In this document: one piece after another, positions 18,016-25,988 of the stretch
How the letters are laid out: each line of letters opens with the position of its first letter
How positions within the stretch are numbered: position 1 is the first letter of the stretch
Assembly (NCBI GenBank): GCA_949297805.1
Contig: CASFTG010000002.1
Span: 203,871-267,870 of the forward strand
DNA length: 64,000 nucleotides
Direction of reading: 5' to 3'
Source of the DNA: an uncultured bacterium
Lineage (GTDB): Bacteria > Bacillota_I > Bacilli_A > RFN20 > CAG-826
Program-made: the position numbers and the translations under genes
Notes under the pieces: model-generated
What the model was told of the DNA's origin: nothing
The model's database searches: none
Seen by the model: the letters and a program-made list of their open reading frames with translations, nothing else

Positions 18016-19095
18016 TTAATAGGTTGGTGCGCGGAGGCTCCGCATCGACATCCACATGATTCGGATGCCGTAGATGAAGATAAACATGAAGAGGGCGAAG
18101 CTGCTGATTAAGAACCCAAGGATCAAGGACAGGATCGCCGGGCAGAGGGCAGCGGTGTAAGCCATCTTCTGCGTCTCCCAGAAGGTATAGATCCGTAATG
18201 GGTTCTTCTTACCTCTGGTCATTAAGAAGATAACGAGGCCGAAGACGAAGGCTAAGCCGACGTAGACCGCAGCCATTATGCCTAAATAGGAGAGGGCTTG
18301 CATGTTCTTGTCGGTTTCGGCTGCTTCGTTGATAACCCGACGCCAGGTTTCCCGGATGGCATTGGTGTAATCATAGGTGCCGGGCTTGGCGGTATAGGCT
18401 TTGCCATCGAAGTCGGTGGTCATGTAGTTTTTGAAGTTAACGCCGATGAGCCGGTCATAACGGCCGACTGCTTGGCCGACGGAGCCATCGGTCCCGACTT
18501 TGATGACGTAGATGTGTTCCTTGCCGAAGATGACGGCGGCGTTGTCATAGACGTCTTCCTCGGTTCCACGGGCGTTGCCGGTATAAGGATCTTGATTGGC
18601 GAGGACCCGGTTGGCGAAGTCTAAGTCGGCGACCTCGGTTTCCCCGGTTGAGTTATTGTAGAAGGCCTCGATGACGACGTATTGCTCATCGGTATCCGGG
18701 TTGGTCGCGGTGCAGGTATACCAGCTGTGTTCCATCCCGGTGGTGGCTGTCTCCCAAGTGCCGTTATCCTCAAGTTTGGCTTCTTCGTTAACCAGGAGAT
18801 CGACGTTTTTCTCTTGGAGGAATTCCCCAACGTGGACTAAACCGTTCTCTAAGCCATAGCTTGGGGCATTCATTAGGTTATCGCCCAACTTGGTCTGCAT
18901 GTTCTTCGTGAACGAGGGGACTAAGGCGATCATGATGGCGAGGATGCCGGTGATGACCGGGAAGTACCATTTCCAGTTCCGGCCGATCTTGATACAAGCC
19001 TCGTTGTTGATTAAGGAAGCGAAACCCAAACCGATCTTCTGTTTGGTTTCCGGCTTCATTCTTTTCTTGGTTTTCTTTTTCTTATTATTGGACAT
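18016..19095 (-). CDS. Polytopic membrane protein with extracellular domain
   Basis: The 359-aa product starts with a very basic cytosolic tail (NNKKKKTKKRMK), then one helix (about 45-65), a soluble, probably extracytoplasmic domain of about 200 residues, and three or so C-terminal helices ending in a short tail. The topology resembles DUF1189-type Firmicute membrane proteins, but I do not claim membership. ATG 19095 is preferred over 19119 because AAAGG precedes it at a suitable distance. Function unknown. Confidence 0.75.
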   Translation of the reverse strand: MSNNKKKKTKKRMKPETKQKIGLGFASLINNEACIKIGRNWKWYFPVITGILAIMIALVPSFTKNMQTKLGDNLMNAPSYGLENGLVHVGEFLQEKNVDLLVNEEAKLEDNGTWETATTGMEHSWYTCTATNPDTDEQYVVIEAFYNNSTGETEVADLDFANRVLANQDPYTGNARGTEEDVYDNAAVIFGKEHIYVIKVGTDGSVGQAVGRYDRLIGVNFKNYMTTDFDGKAYTAKPGTYDYTNAIRETWRRVINEAAETDKNMQALSYLGIMAAVYVGLAFVFGLVIFLMTRGKKNPLRIYTFWETQKMAYTAALCPAILSLILGFLISSFALFMFIFIYGIRIMWMSMRSLRAPTY

Positions 19096-19195
19096 TCTGT
19101 TGCGACCTTTGCAAAGCAAAGACTACAATACACGAATAGGGCCGAGAAGGGAAGCGGAAGCGCGCATTCGGGCCCGTTAGGGAAAATTTGTTGAG

Positions 19196-19750
19196 ATGAA
19201 GCCGAAAAATACCCGTCCGGTCCGGCCCTGGTGGATTCGCTTGAACCTGCTGCCGGGGATAGTCGATTTGCTTTGCCTTTCCTTTTTCTTTCTCCCGTTG
19301 GCCGTCTATGTCTCTTCATTTGGCCAGGGGTTCATCCTCTCCTCGGTTAAACTGCTTTTCGGGGGTTCGGAGACTTTTCTCGTCGATGGAGTCATGACCA
19401 GTTTCTACTACCAAATGAATATCTGGTTGTTGGCCGATATGCAGGTTTTCTTATTGTCCGCCTTCGCGGGATTTCTTTGCAAAGGCTCAACCAAATTAAC
19501 GATTATCGGGATTTTGCTGGAAATAGTTGGAATCGGAATGACTGCCTTTATTTTGCAGCTTATTAACTTGGTTTCGCCCGGTTTGACTTTAGAAAACCTT
19601 CGCTTCGGGATTGGGGCGATCCTCTTGCTTATCGGGGCTGTTTGCTCTTTGCTCTTCCTCTTGTTCTACTTGTTCTTGCTTATTCGGCAGCAACACCTTT
19701 TAAAGTCGGGATTTGATAAAGGTAACCAGCAGGTAGCCGATAATCGCTAA
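19196..19750 (+). CDS. Four-helix membrane protein, function unknown
   Basis: The 184-aa protein has a basic N-terminus and four hydrophobic segments (about residues 17-37, 68-90, 98-120 and 138-165). No family is recognised. No Shine-Dalgarno site is evident before ATG 19196. The 3' end runs 51 nt into the decayed gene on the other strand. Confidence 0.6.
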   Translation: MKPKNTRPVRPWWIRLNLLPGIVDLLCLSFFFLPLAVYVSSFGQGFILSSVKLLFGGSETFLVDGVMTSFYYQMNIWLLADMQVFLLSAFAGFLCKGSTKLTIIGILLEIVGIGMTAFILQLINLVSPGLTLENLRFGIGAILLLIGAVCSLLFLLFYLFLLIRQQHLLKSGFDKGNQQVADNR

Positions 19751-20396
19751 GACGATGAGCCCGATGACGAGGAAGGGCAGGATATAGAGAAAGAAATAGG
19801 CCCTCCCTCCATTATAGTTGGTATTGATTACATCGTCATAAATGTAAAACGGACGCCATTCGGCTTCCCGAAATTCGCTTGGAATTGCTTGACTGAATTC
19901 GACCTCTTTTGTCCCTTCGGCTTGGATATCTTCTTTCTTAAAGACCCCGAAATAGCCTTCGTTGGTCTGACAATACGCGCCGACGAGGATAATGTCTTTG
20001 TCCTCGGGGGCGGTGTAGCTCGAGGAAACCTTGATTTCCACGTTGTTAGTTATCTCGTAATCGAGGTGGTCGAAACTGAAAAGTAGGTCATCATGGCGAT
20101 GCCCGTTTCCGGTTATTGAGAAACTTGAGGTCGGCATATCGATTAAATGGCTTTTCCGGGGGCGAGGAAATAGCCGGTGGAACTATCAGTTATCGAGACG
20201 ACGCTGTAACGGTCGTCTATTTTGTTTTCGCCGTTCTCTGATATGGATAAATAGGTGAGGTAATCCTCGCTTGGATTGGTGATTAAAAGGGAATCCCCTC
20301 TTTCGTCGTCTCAACGTCAATATAGATCGGGTTGCGTGGTCCTTGCTCGGGCGCGTTGCCAAGCAGAAAAGGCAACATCAAGACGGCGGCTAGCAA
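19700..20396 (-). pseudogene. Decayed paralogue of the surface protein at 21328-22077
   Basis: Reading the minus strand in three frames rebuilds a protein like that of the intact gene at 21328-22077. Segment 1 gives LMLPFLLGNAPEQGP (intact: LALPFMLGNSPAPGP). Segment 2, in another frame, contains DRYSVVSITD and YFLAPGK (intact: CFLAPGK). Segment 3 (frame 20137-19700) contains the extracellular domain, FYIYDDVINTNYNGGRAY (intact: MFVYDNEYYSNRWPGRDD) and the C-terminal helix. At least two frameshifts separate the segments, near 20290 and 20145. No start codon of the usual kind is left, so this looks like a dead tandem copy. Confidence 0.75.
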
Positions 20397-20459
20397 CCGT
20401 TCCTTTTCTTCGTCGCTTAATTCTGTCTCGATGATAGTATCTCTTCGACAGTTAACAAT

Positions 20460-20882
20460 TTATCTTTGGCGTTTTCCCTTATCTAATCGGTAAGCGATAA
20501 TGAACAATAGAGGCAACTCCAAGAGGAGGAGGGCAGCGCTGACGAGCAGGGCTAAGTCGGCTGGTAATGACAACTGGTTCAACCCATAACCGACCCCCGC
20601 GGAGAGGGTATTGGCTAAGACCGATACCCCCAAGCCCCATAGGGAACGGGAATAGAGAAAATAGACTAAGCCTTCGATCAGGATGATGGCTGCCTCGCCT
20701 AGATAGAAGAATAGCTGACTATATCCAAAGGCATAGACGTAGAGGGCGTTGAAGACGGGGTTGCTGATGACGTTTGTTATAAATATTAGAAATAAACCAG
20801 TGGTTTTTCTCCCCTTGAGTAGAAAGGAAAACGGCACCTCTAGGAGCAAGGTCAGGCAAAGGGCGAAAAGGAAGGCGTTCAT
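20460..20882 (-). CDS. Polytopic membrane protein, function unknown
   Basis: The 140-aa, almost wholly hydrophobic protein has about five helices and a short basic C-terminal tail (YRLDKGKRQR). The start overlaps the upstream gene stop by 4 nt (ATGA), so it is in the same transcript as 20879-21325 and 21328-22077. No family is recognised. The fixed arrangement suggests that it works with its two neighbours, for example as a small envelope complex (inference). Confidence 0.65.
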   Translation of the reverse strand: MNAFLFALCLTLLLEVPFSFLLKGRKTTGLFLIFITNVISNPVFNALYVYAFGYSQLFFYLGEAAIILIEGLVYFLYSRSLWGLGVSVLANTLSAGVGYGLNQLSLPADLALLVSAALLLLELPLLFIIAYRLDKGKRQR

Positions 20883-21325
20883 GGCTTCCCTGGCTTAAAG
20901 GGTTGGTCGGCCTCGTAGGTTTTATAGGCATAGACGACTAAGCCGAGGACATCGAGGACGGATAAAGCGATGCTTAAGCCAAAGAGCAAAGGGTCATTGG
21001 TTTTGAAATTGTTTAGGGCCAATAGGCACATCCAAGGGCCGAGGGTTGGGAGCAAGGACAAAAGGAATGACCAGCCTTTGGTTTTGAAGGCGAATAGGTA
21101 ATAGAGGGAAAACGCAATGTAAGCTGGCAAGACGACGACGAAGGAGGCAATCATCGGCCCCATGTAATAACCGGATTCATAGCAAAGCGCCCCGATTCCC
21201 GCCCCGACCCCCGCCGAGGCTAAGCAGCCGGCTAGATAGAGCCACGGGTTCTTTTTTGGCCCTAAGAAAGTGAAGGGGAGGGAGAGGAAGAAGCCGATGG
21301 CGATGCCGAAGATGATCTTGCCCAT
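20879..21325 (-). CDS. Polytopic membrane protein, function unknown
   Basis: The 148-aa protein has about five hydrophobic helices and a soluble C-terminal tail (KTYEADQPFKPGKP). It begins 2 nt after the stop of the surface-protein gene and its stop overlaps the next start. No family is recognised. It is the middle gene of a three-gene minus-strand unit followed by the decayed paralogue. Confidence 0.65.
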   Translation of the reverse strand: MGKIIFGIAIGFFLSLPFTFLGPKKNPWLYLAGCLASAGVGAGIGALCYESGYYMGPMIASFVVVLPAYIAFSLYYLFAFKTKGWSFLLSLLPTLGPWMCLLALNNFKTNDPLLFGLSIALSVLDVLGLVVYAYKTYEADQPFKPGKP

Positions 21326-21327
21326 TG

Positions 21328-22077
21328 CTATTTGGCCTCCTTGTTTTTGACTAGGAGGAAGACGCCGGTCCCGATGACGGCGGCACCTAATAATCCTAAG
21401 AACAGATAGGCGACGATGGCTAAGGGGCTATCGTCCCGTCCGGGCCATCGATTCGAATAATATTCGTTGTCATAGACGAACATCTTCTTGTATTGGTGGG
21501 TCCCGGGATCGCTCTCTAGAGTCAAATAGTCATCGATGTCGCGAGTTTCATAAGGATCGATGGAGCCATCAACCATATAGGCGGTTATGATCCCGTCTTC
21601 TTCGTAATAGGCCCCGACTTTATAGATAACCTCCTCGGTGGAGGGGTTGGCGAAGCGGCCTTTGATTCCCAGCGTCCATTCATCTCCAGACTTATTGACT
21701 GAGGTCGCGATCTCTTCGTCGAGGAAGACGATTTGGTCTTGAGTATAGCCGGTGGCTTCAATGTCGTCCTTGTTGATTTCCAATCCTTCGGGAACCCCGA
21801 AGTCGGTTACATAGCTTTTACCCGGGGCGAGGAAGCAATTGACGTCGCCGAGATAGTAGCCTTCCGTGAATTTCGAGTCTGTATAGACCTTATTTCCTGA
21901 ATCATAGGTCAAAGAGGTGATGTAACGGTCTTTGGATTTGTTGGTCACGGTGACGGAGCCGTCTTCGTTGCTGACATCGATCGAGACCGAGACCCCGTTG
22001 GGCCCTGGAGCGGGCGAATTACCCAGCATGAAAGGCAGGGCTAGCATTCCGATCAATCCCAATTTGGCTTTCTTCAT
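21328..22077 (-). CDS. Secreted, membrane-anchored surface protein
   Basis: The 249-aa protein has a signal-like N-terminus (residues 1-19, LIGMLALPFMLGNS), an acidic, Tyr/Asp-rich extracellular domain (about 30-215) and one C-terminal helix (about 222-243) with a basic end. No domain is recognised. GGAGG lies 6 nt before the ATG, and TATAAT is at 22110-22105 on the minus strand, giving a normal short leader. It heads the unit with 20879-21325 and 20460-20882. A decayed copy lies downstream at 19700-20396. Confidence 0.75.
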   Translation of the reverse strand: MKKAKLGLIGMLALPFMLGNSPAPGPNGVSVSIDVSNEDGSVTVTNKSKDRYITSLTYDSGNKVYTDSKFTEGYYLGDVNCFLAPGKSYVTDFGVPEGLEINKDDIEATGYTQDQIVFLDEEIATSVNKSGDEWTLGIKGRFANPSTEEVIYKVGAYYEEDGIITAYMVDGSIDPYETRDIDDYLTLESDPGTHQYKKMFVYDNEYYSNRWPGRDDSPLAIVAYLFLGLLGAAVIGTGVFLLVKNKEAK

Positions 22078-22176
22078 AGGGTCCTCCTTCCGCTTATTGT
22101 CTCTATTATATAAGACGCGGGGAGAGTAAATAACGTTTCCTCGTTCGGAGGCCTTGGTTTTTTGCCGAGGACTAGA

Positions 22177-22350
22177 ATGCGGGCCGTTCTGAAATACCGT
22201 TACGTTTATATGGCTTTGGGTGGCATCGCCTTATCCGTGCTCCATTTCTTCCTTGTCCCCGATGGTTTTACTTATGCCTTGATGGTCGAGGTCCCGATCC
22301 TGTTGGTCGTTGCCTTCATCATCCTCGATAAGGTCTTGACCAAGAAGTAA
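22177..22350 (+). CDS. Small two-helix membrane protein (57 aa)
   Basis: The short frame encodes two hydrophobic helices (about 10-27 and 33-52) and ends KVLTKK. It lies just before the ssrA promoter. No Shine-Dalgarno site is seen, and a TAGAAT (22173-22178) overlaps the ATG, so either the start or the promoter call is wrong. The real start may be a downstream in-frame codon. No family is recognised. Confidence 0.45.
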   Translation: MRAVLKYRYVYMALGGIALSVLHFFLVPDGFTYALMVEVPILLVVAFIILDKVLTKK

Positions 22351-22358
22351 TAGGCGAT

Positions 22359-22387
22359 TTGGCAAAACCTTTAATTCCGCTTATAAT
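22359..22387 (+). promoter_or_regulatory. Promoter of ssrA
   Basis: TTGGCA (22359-22364), a 17-bp spacer and TATAAT (22382-22387) form a near-consensus housekeeping promoter. The predicted +1 is about 25 nt upstream of the mature tmRNA 5' end, which leaves a leader for RNase P to remove. Confidence 0.8.
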
Positions 22388-22418
22388 TTGATGGCCCTCA
22401 ATAGAGGGTACATCCAAT

Positions 22419-22815
22419 GGGGCCGTCAAGGTTTAGACGGAGGATGACAATCTGGCAGTTGCAGTGGGGTGGCGACCCTAAAAGCCAAACCAAAATAACT
22501 GACAACAGTTTCATTTTTGCGAACCGCGCTCAGCGCGTTTCGCTTGCCCGCGCTTAATTTAGCGACCGACATAGGTTTCCCGCCTTCGCGGGACTGGCAC
22601 GTCTCCGACATCCGGCTCGCCTAGGGTGTCGATAGGCGTAAGAAATGGCGATAAGCCCCGCGCTTGGCTTAACCGCGGGGTCGAAAACTTCCTAGCCTCG
22701 CCAAGCGGACTCGGCATGGTCATTCCGCTTGGTCAAATCCCGATGTATGCCTAAACTGTAGGCGCTGCCAGGGGGTGTTCTTCGGACCGGGGTTCGATTC
22801 CCCGCGACTCCACCA
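22419..22815 (+). ncRNA. ssrA: tmRNA (SsrA)
   Basis: The 5' end GGGGCCGTCAAGGTTTAGACGG and the 3' end GGTTCGATTCCCCGCGACTCCACCA form the tRNA-Ala-like domain with encoded CCA. The mRNA-like part follows an AATAACT segment that matches the B. subtilis sequence just before its resume codon. From GAC 22501 it encodes DNSFIFANRAQRVSLARA and TAA (22555-22557). Several GC-rich hairpins (pseudoknots) fill the remainder. It rescues stalled ribosomes with SmpB. The tag end LARA differs from the usual LAA. I assigned the resume codon by alignment from memory with the B. subtilis RNA. Confidence 0.93.
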
Positions 22816-22826
22816 TTGACCATCCT

Positions 22827-22860
22827 ATGCCTAGGAAGGAATTGCCTAGGCATTTTTCTT
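22827..22860 (+). terminator. Intrinsic terminator of ssrA
   Basis: A perfect 9-bp stem (ATGCCTAGG at 22827-22835 with CCTAGGCAT at 22845-22853), a 9-nt loop and a T-rich tail TTTTCTTT lie 12 nt after the tmRNA CCA end. Confidence 0.85.
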
Positions 22861-23448
22861 TGCCAAATAATCTTATTTAAATTAGTTAGATTTTATCGGA
22901 TGTTTTTATGGTCGTTTGTGAAAACCATTGAAATCTTCGGGGGGTACAATTTCCAAACCAATGAAAGGAAACCATTCATATCTCCCTTGGTACGAAAACC
23001 GCTCAGACGCCGGCCGAATTCCAAAATCTCGTCGCCATTTACGAGAGCAATGGCTTCAAGATCAAGAAACAATCCGATACCGAATGCACCTTGGTCAAAA
23101 AGACCTGCAAGAAGAAGTGGAAGACCTTCAAGGGGCCCCGTGGTTGCTGGTCATTAAGCTAACTGCCCTCTGCTGCACCATCTTCACCGCCCCCTTCATC
23201 TATAACGCTCTCCACACCAAGAAGGAAAGCGTCACCATCGTCTTGGCGAAGTAACTACTTACTCTGAATCGAATTGGCCCTTCGGGGCTTTTCAGATTGT
23301 CGAAGACCTGAGAGGAGCTTAAAATCGAGCCTTAGTAACGATTGGTATCGGCGAGTATCGGAGATAGATAAAACCTGAATATTTTGGTGGTCTCGCAACC
23401 AATCTAGTTGGTTAGGAAAGGCCAGTACTTATGACCGAATAAAATCGA
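22861..23448. other. Low-content interval after ssrA
   Basis: Apart from the broken gene at 22974-23254, this stretch holds a likely terminator hairpin (GCCC-TTCG-GGGC and TTTT, 23274-23293) and a 6-bp inverted repeat (AACCAA, 5-nt loop, TTGGTT, 23397-23413). I see no other gene, RNA or mobile-element signature in it. Confidence 0.5.
22974..23254 (+). pseudogene. Frameshifted small membrane protein gene
   Basis: In the frame containing 23013 the DNA reads AEFQNLVAIYESNGFKIKKQ, then SDTECTLVKKTCKKKW, ending at a stop near 23162. In the frame ending at 23254 it reads WLLVIKLTALCCTIFTAPF, then IYNALHTKKESVTIVLAK. Joined, they give the common layout of small Firmicute proteins: a soluble YE..GF....D...LVKK head, one helix and a charged tail. 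A frameshift near 23140-23150 separates the halves. AAAGGAAACC precedes ATT 22974, where an ATG would be expected. I read it as a broken gene; no family name is known to me. Confidence 0.5.
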
Positions 23449-25884
23449 TTAGGGACGAAGTTTCTGGGCTAAGGATAAGATCCGAGCACCGCATTGATTG
23501 GCTTCATCGCGGGACAATTCCCCGTTCTTTAGGCTCTTGACCAATTCCTCGGCTTGGACCTTGCCGCCGGGCATGATGATGTCGTTCCCGGCCTTAATGG
23601 CTTCATAGGCGACGGCTTGTCCAGTGGCGACCGAACCCCAATCGCTCATGACTAAGCCATCGAATCCCCATTCGTCGCGGAGCAGGGTGGCGATGAGGCC
23701 AAAGGAAGAGTTGGTATAGACGCCGTTGACCAGATTATATGAAGTCATCAAGGCGGCGGATTTTCCCTCTTTGACCGCAATTTTAAAGCCTTTTAGATAA
23801 ATTTCCCGCAAAGCCCGTTCGTGGACCCGCGAATCAGACTTCAGCCGGTTATCCTCCTGATTGTTGCAGCAATAATGCTTTAAAGTCACCGTATGGTTGC
23901 CCGATTCGGCGACCCCGCGGCTGATGGCCGCCGCCATCTTCCCGCTTAGCAAAGGATCTTCGGAGAAGTATTCGAAGTTCCGCCCACATAGAGGATAACG
24001 CATGATGTTCATGCCAGGGGCGAGCCAGATGTCGATGGCGTATTCGTCCATCTCTTTGCTGACGGCTCTGCCGATTTCCTCGAGCAATTCGACATCGAAG
24101 GTCTGAGCCAAGACGATGCCGACCGGGAAAGCGGTGGCGTAAGCGTACATCTTGGGTTTCAATGAGATTCCTTGGAATAACCGTTTGAAGGCGAAGAACT
24201 TGCTGCCGAGGGCTAATTTTTCCGAATGGAGGATACCGGCTGCCCGTGATTCGCCGTCGGTGTGGTAAACCGGGACCAGCCGTAACCCAGCCGGCCCATC
24301 CGCCATCGCCAAGACCGGGATGTTGTATTTGACCGAAGGGTAGGGAGCGGTTTTCCCAGCGCACCCCGGGGCGACATGGGGCGCTTCTTCATCGTTATAG
24401 GCTTCAAACCCATTGAGGAAGTGGGCCAGTTCGTCGTCGCTCATCGATTTTATGAGTTCGGGGACATCAACCTTATGACCATATTCATGGGTCTGGGTCT
24501 TGAAGGCCTTGGTATCGATGACAATCGGCTCTCCGTCGAATCGATAAGGTTCGAAGTCCGGGGCTTCGATTTCCTCGAAATCGTTTTTGAGCGGGCAGAC
24601 GTTGACAGTTTTCTCGGTCATGACCCGAGCATCGATGGAGACGGCCCCGACGGGGGTGAGGTGGACGCTGCTATCGCCAACTAAGACGACATAAGTCCCT
24701 TTATCGAGGAAGTAAGCGGCTTTCTTTTCATCGTAATAACCCCAGTCGGCTAAGTCGAAGTTGAGGGCAATGGTATCGCTTTCGCCCGGTTTGATTTCCT
24801 TAGTCCGAGCGAAGGCGACGAGGGCTTTCCTTTCGCGCTTGATTTCGGCTTTGGGGAAGGAAAGATAGGCTTGGACGATTTCTTCGCCAGCGACTTTGCC
24901 CGTATTGACGACGGTGGTTTCGATCTTGATCGTCGTTCCTTCGACCGTCATGGTCGATTTCAAACCGAAAGTGGTGTAGGACAGACCATAACCGAAGGGA
25001 TAAAGCGGCTTAACATCAAAAGCATCGGCATAGCGATAACCGACGTAGATCCCTTCGATATACTCTTCATAATCAGTTTGCCCAGCGAGGTAAGAATAGG
25101 TTTGGGCTAAGGGATGATTGGTTAAACTCTCATACCAAGTGGCGGTAAGTTTGCCAGAGAAGTTGGCTTCCCCGGATAGTAAAGCCGCTAATGCATTGCC
25201 ACCTTCTTCCCCGGCTTGACCCATGAAGACGACGGTTTTTAAGGGCAGGCCATTCAAAGGCGAGAGATCGACGGCCGCCCCGGCATTGATGACGAGGATG
25301 CTTTTGGCGTAATGGTTGGCGATGAAGGCGATATTGTGAACCTCGGTATCGCTCAACAGATAATCGCCCTTTTCGTTGTAGCGATCTTTGCCTTCACCGG
25401 CTTGGCGGGTGATGACGTAGATGGCGGCGTCGCAGCTCGATTCTTTAAAGTCTTCTTCAGTGATTTTTCGGCCAGAGGGGAAGGACTCCTTGATTGGATC
25501 GATCGCCCAATAGCAGGCATTCTCGTCGAAGCGGGATTTTCCTTTCATGGCTTGATGAAGCTTCGATTTGAATTCCTGACGGGCTTGTTTCAAAGCGTCC
25601 TTATAATCGGCGATCCAGCGTTCGGTGGTGATGGTGAAACCGCGGTTTTTGAACCCTTGGTAGATGGCGATGTTGTCGCGGTTATTGACTTCGCCCGACC
25701 CGGTTCCTCCTTTGCTGGCGTTGGTGACGCCGGCGCCATAAAGGGCGATCCGCTTCCCGGTTAAGGGGAGGCAATCTCCTTCGTTGCGCAGCAAAACGAT
25801 GCCTTCTTTTGCCGCCTTGAAGGCTAGTTGGCGGTTAGCCTTTTCGAGGTCAGTGACCTCAGGGCTACGATGACCTTTGTACAT
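23449..25884 (-). CDS. Glycoside hydrolase family 3, permuted domain order
   Basis: The protein is 811 aa from the ATG at 25884. The order is GH3 C-terminal alpha/beta domain first (about 1-290, AAKEGIVLLRNEG), a fibronectin-III-like domain (about 310-420), then the GH3 barrel at the C-terminus (about 490-800) with LKHYCCNNQE and the nucleophile region GLVMSDWGS. No signal peptide is present, so it probably acts in the cytosol on imported beta-glucosides or other short oligosaccharides. An in-frame TTG at 25923 is possible, but TATATT at 25897-25892 puts the +1 one base before ATG 25884. The exact sugar is unknown. Confidence 0.88.
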   Translation of the reverse strand: MYKGHRSPEVTDLEKANRQLAFKAAKEGIVLLRNEGDCLPLTGKRIALYGAGVTNASKGGTGSGEVNNRDNIAIYQGFKNRGFTITTERWIADYKDALKQARQEFKSKLHQAMKGKSRFDENACYWAIDPIKESFPSGRKITEEDFKESSCDAAIYVITRQAGEGKDRYNEKGDYLLSDTEVHNIAFIANHYAKSILVINAGAAVDLSPLNGLPLKTVVFMGQAGEEGGNALAALLSGEANFSGKLTATWYESLTNHPLAQTYSYLAGQTDYEEYIEGIYVGYRYADAFDVKPLYPFGYGLSYTTFGLKSTMTVEGTTIKIETTVVNTGKVAGEEIVQAYLSFPKAEIKRERKALVAFARTKEIKPGESDTIALNFDLADWGYYDEKKAAYFLDKGTYVVLVGDSSVHLTPVGAVSIDARVMTEKTVNVCPLKNDFEEIEAPDFEPYRFDGEPIVIDTKAFKTQTHEYGHKVDVPELIKSMSDDELAHFLNGFEAYNDEEAPHVAPGCAGKTAPYPSVKYNIPVLAMADGPAGLRLVPVYHTDGESRAAGILHSEKLALGSKFFAFKRLFQGISLKPKMYAYATAFPVGIVLAQTFDVELLEEIGRAVSKEMDEYAIDIWLAPGMNIMRYPLCGRNFEYFSEDPLLSGKMAAAISRGVAESGNHTVTLKHYCCNNQEDNRLKSDSRVHERALREIYLKGFKIAVKEGKSAALMTSYNLVNGVYTNSSFGLIATLLRDEWGFDGLVMSDWGSVATGQAVAYEAIKAGNDIIMPGGKVQAEELVKSLKNGELSRDEANQCGARILSLAQKLRP

Positions 25885-25891
25885 ATGTGGC

Positions 25892-25897
25892 AATATA
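25892..25897 (-). promoter_or_regulatory. -10 box of the GH3 gene, leaderless
   Basis: TATATT on the minus strand (25897-25892) predicts a +1 at 25885, immediately before the ATG at 25884. This decides the start in favour of 25884 over the upstream TTG. Confidence 0.45.
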
Positions 25898-25951
25898 TTG
25901 TCCTTATCGTTAATGGTTTGCAAGGGGGAAACATTCTTTTTTACCTTGGAG

Positions 25952-25979
25952 TTAGCAATGGTGGGGGATGGGGTAAAAT
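25952..25979 (+). promoter_or_regulatory. Promoter of the acyltransferase gene, leaderless
   Basis: TTAGCA (25952-25957), a 16-bp spacer and TAAAAT (25974-25979) predict a +1 at 25986, three bases before ATG 25989. Confidence 0.55.
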
Positions 25980-25988
25980 GGATGGGCT

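Noticed and set aside
23449..25923. TTG at 25923 as the GH3 start
   Set aside because: It lacks a good Shine-Dalgarno site, and the TATATT box between it and ATG 25884 fits a leaderless start at the ATG.
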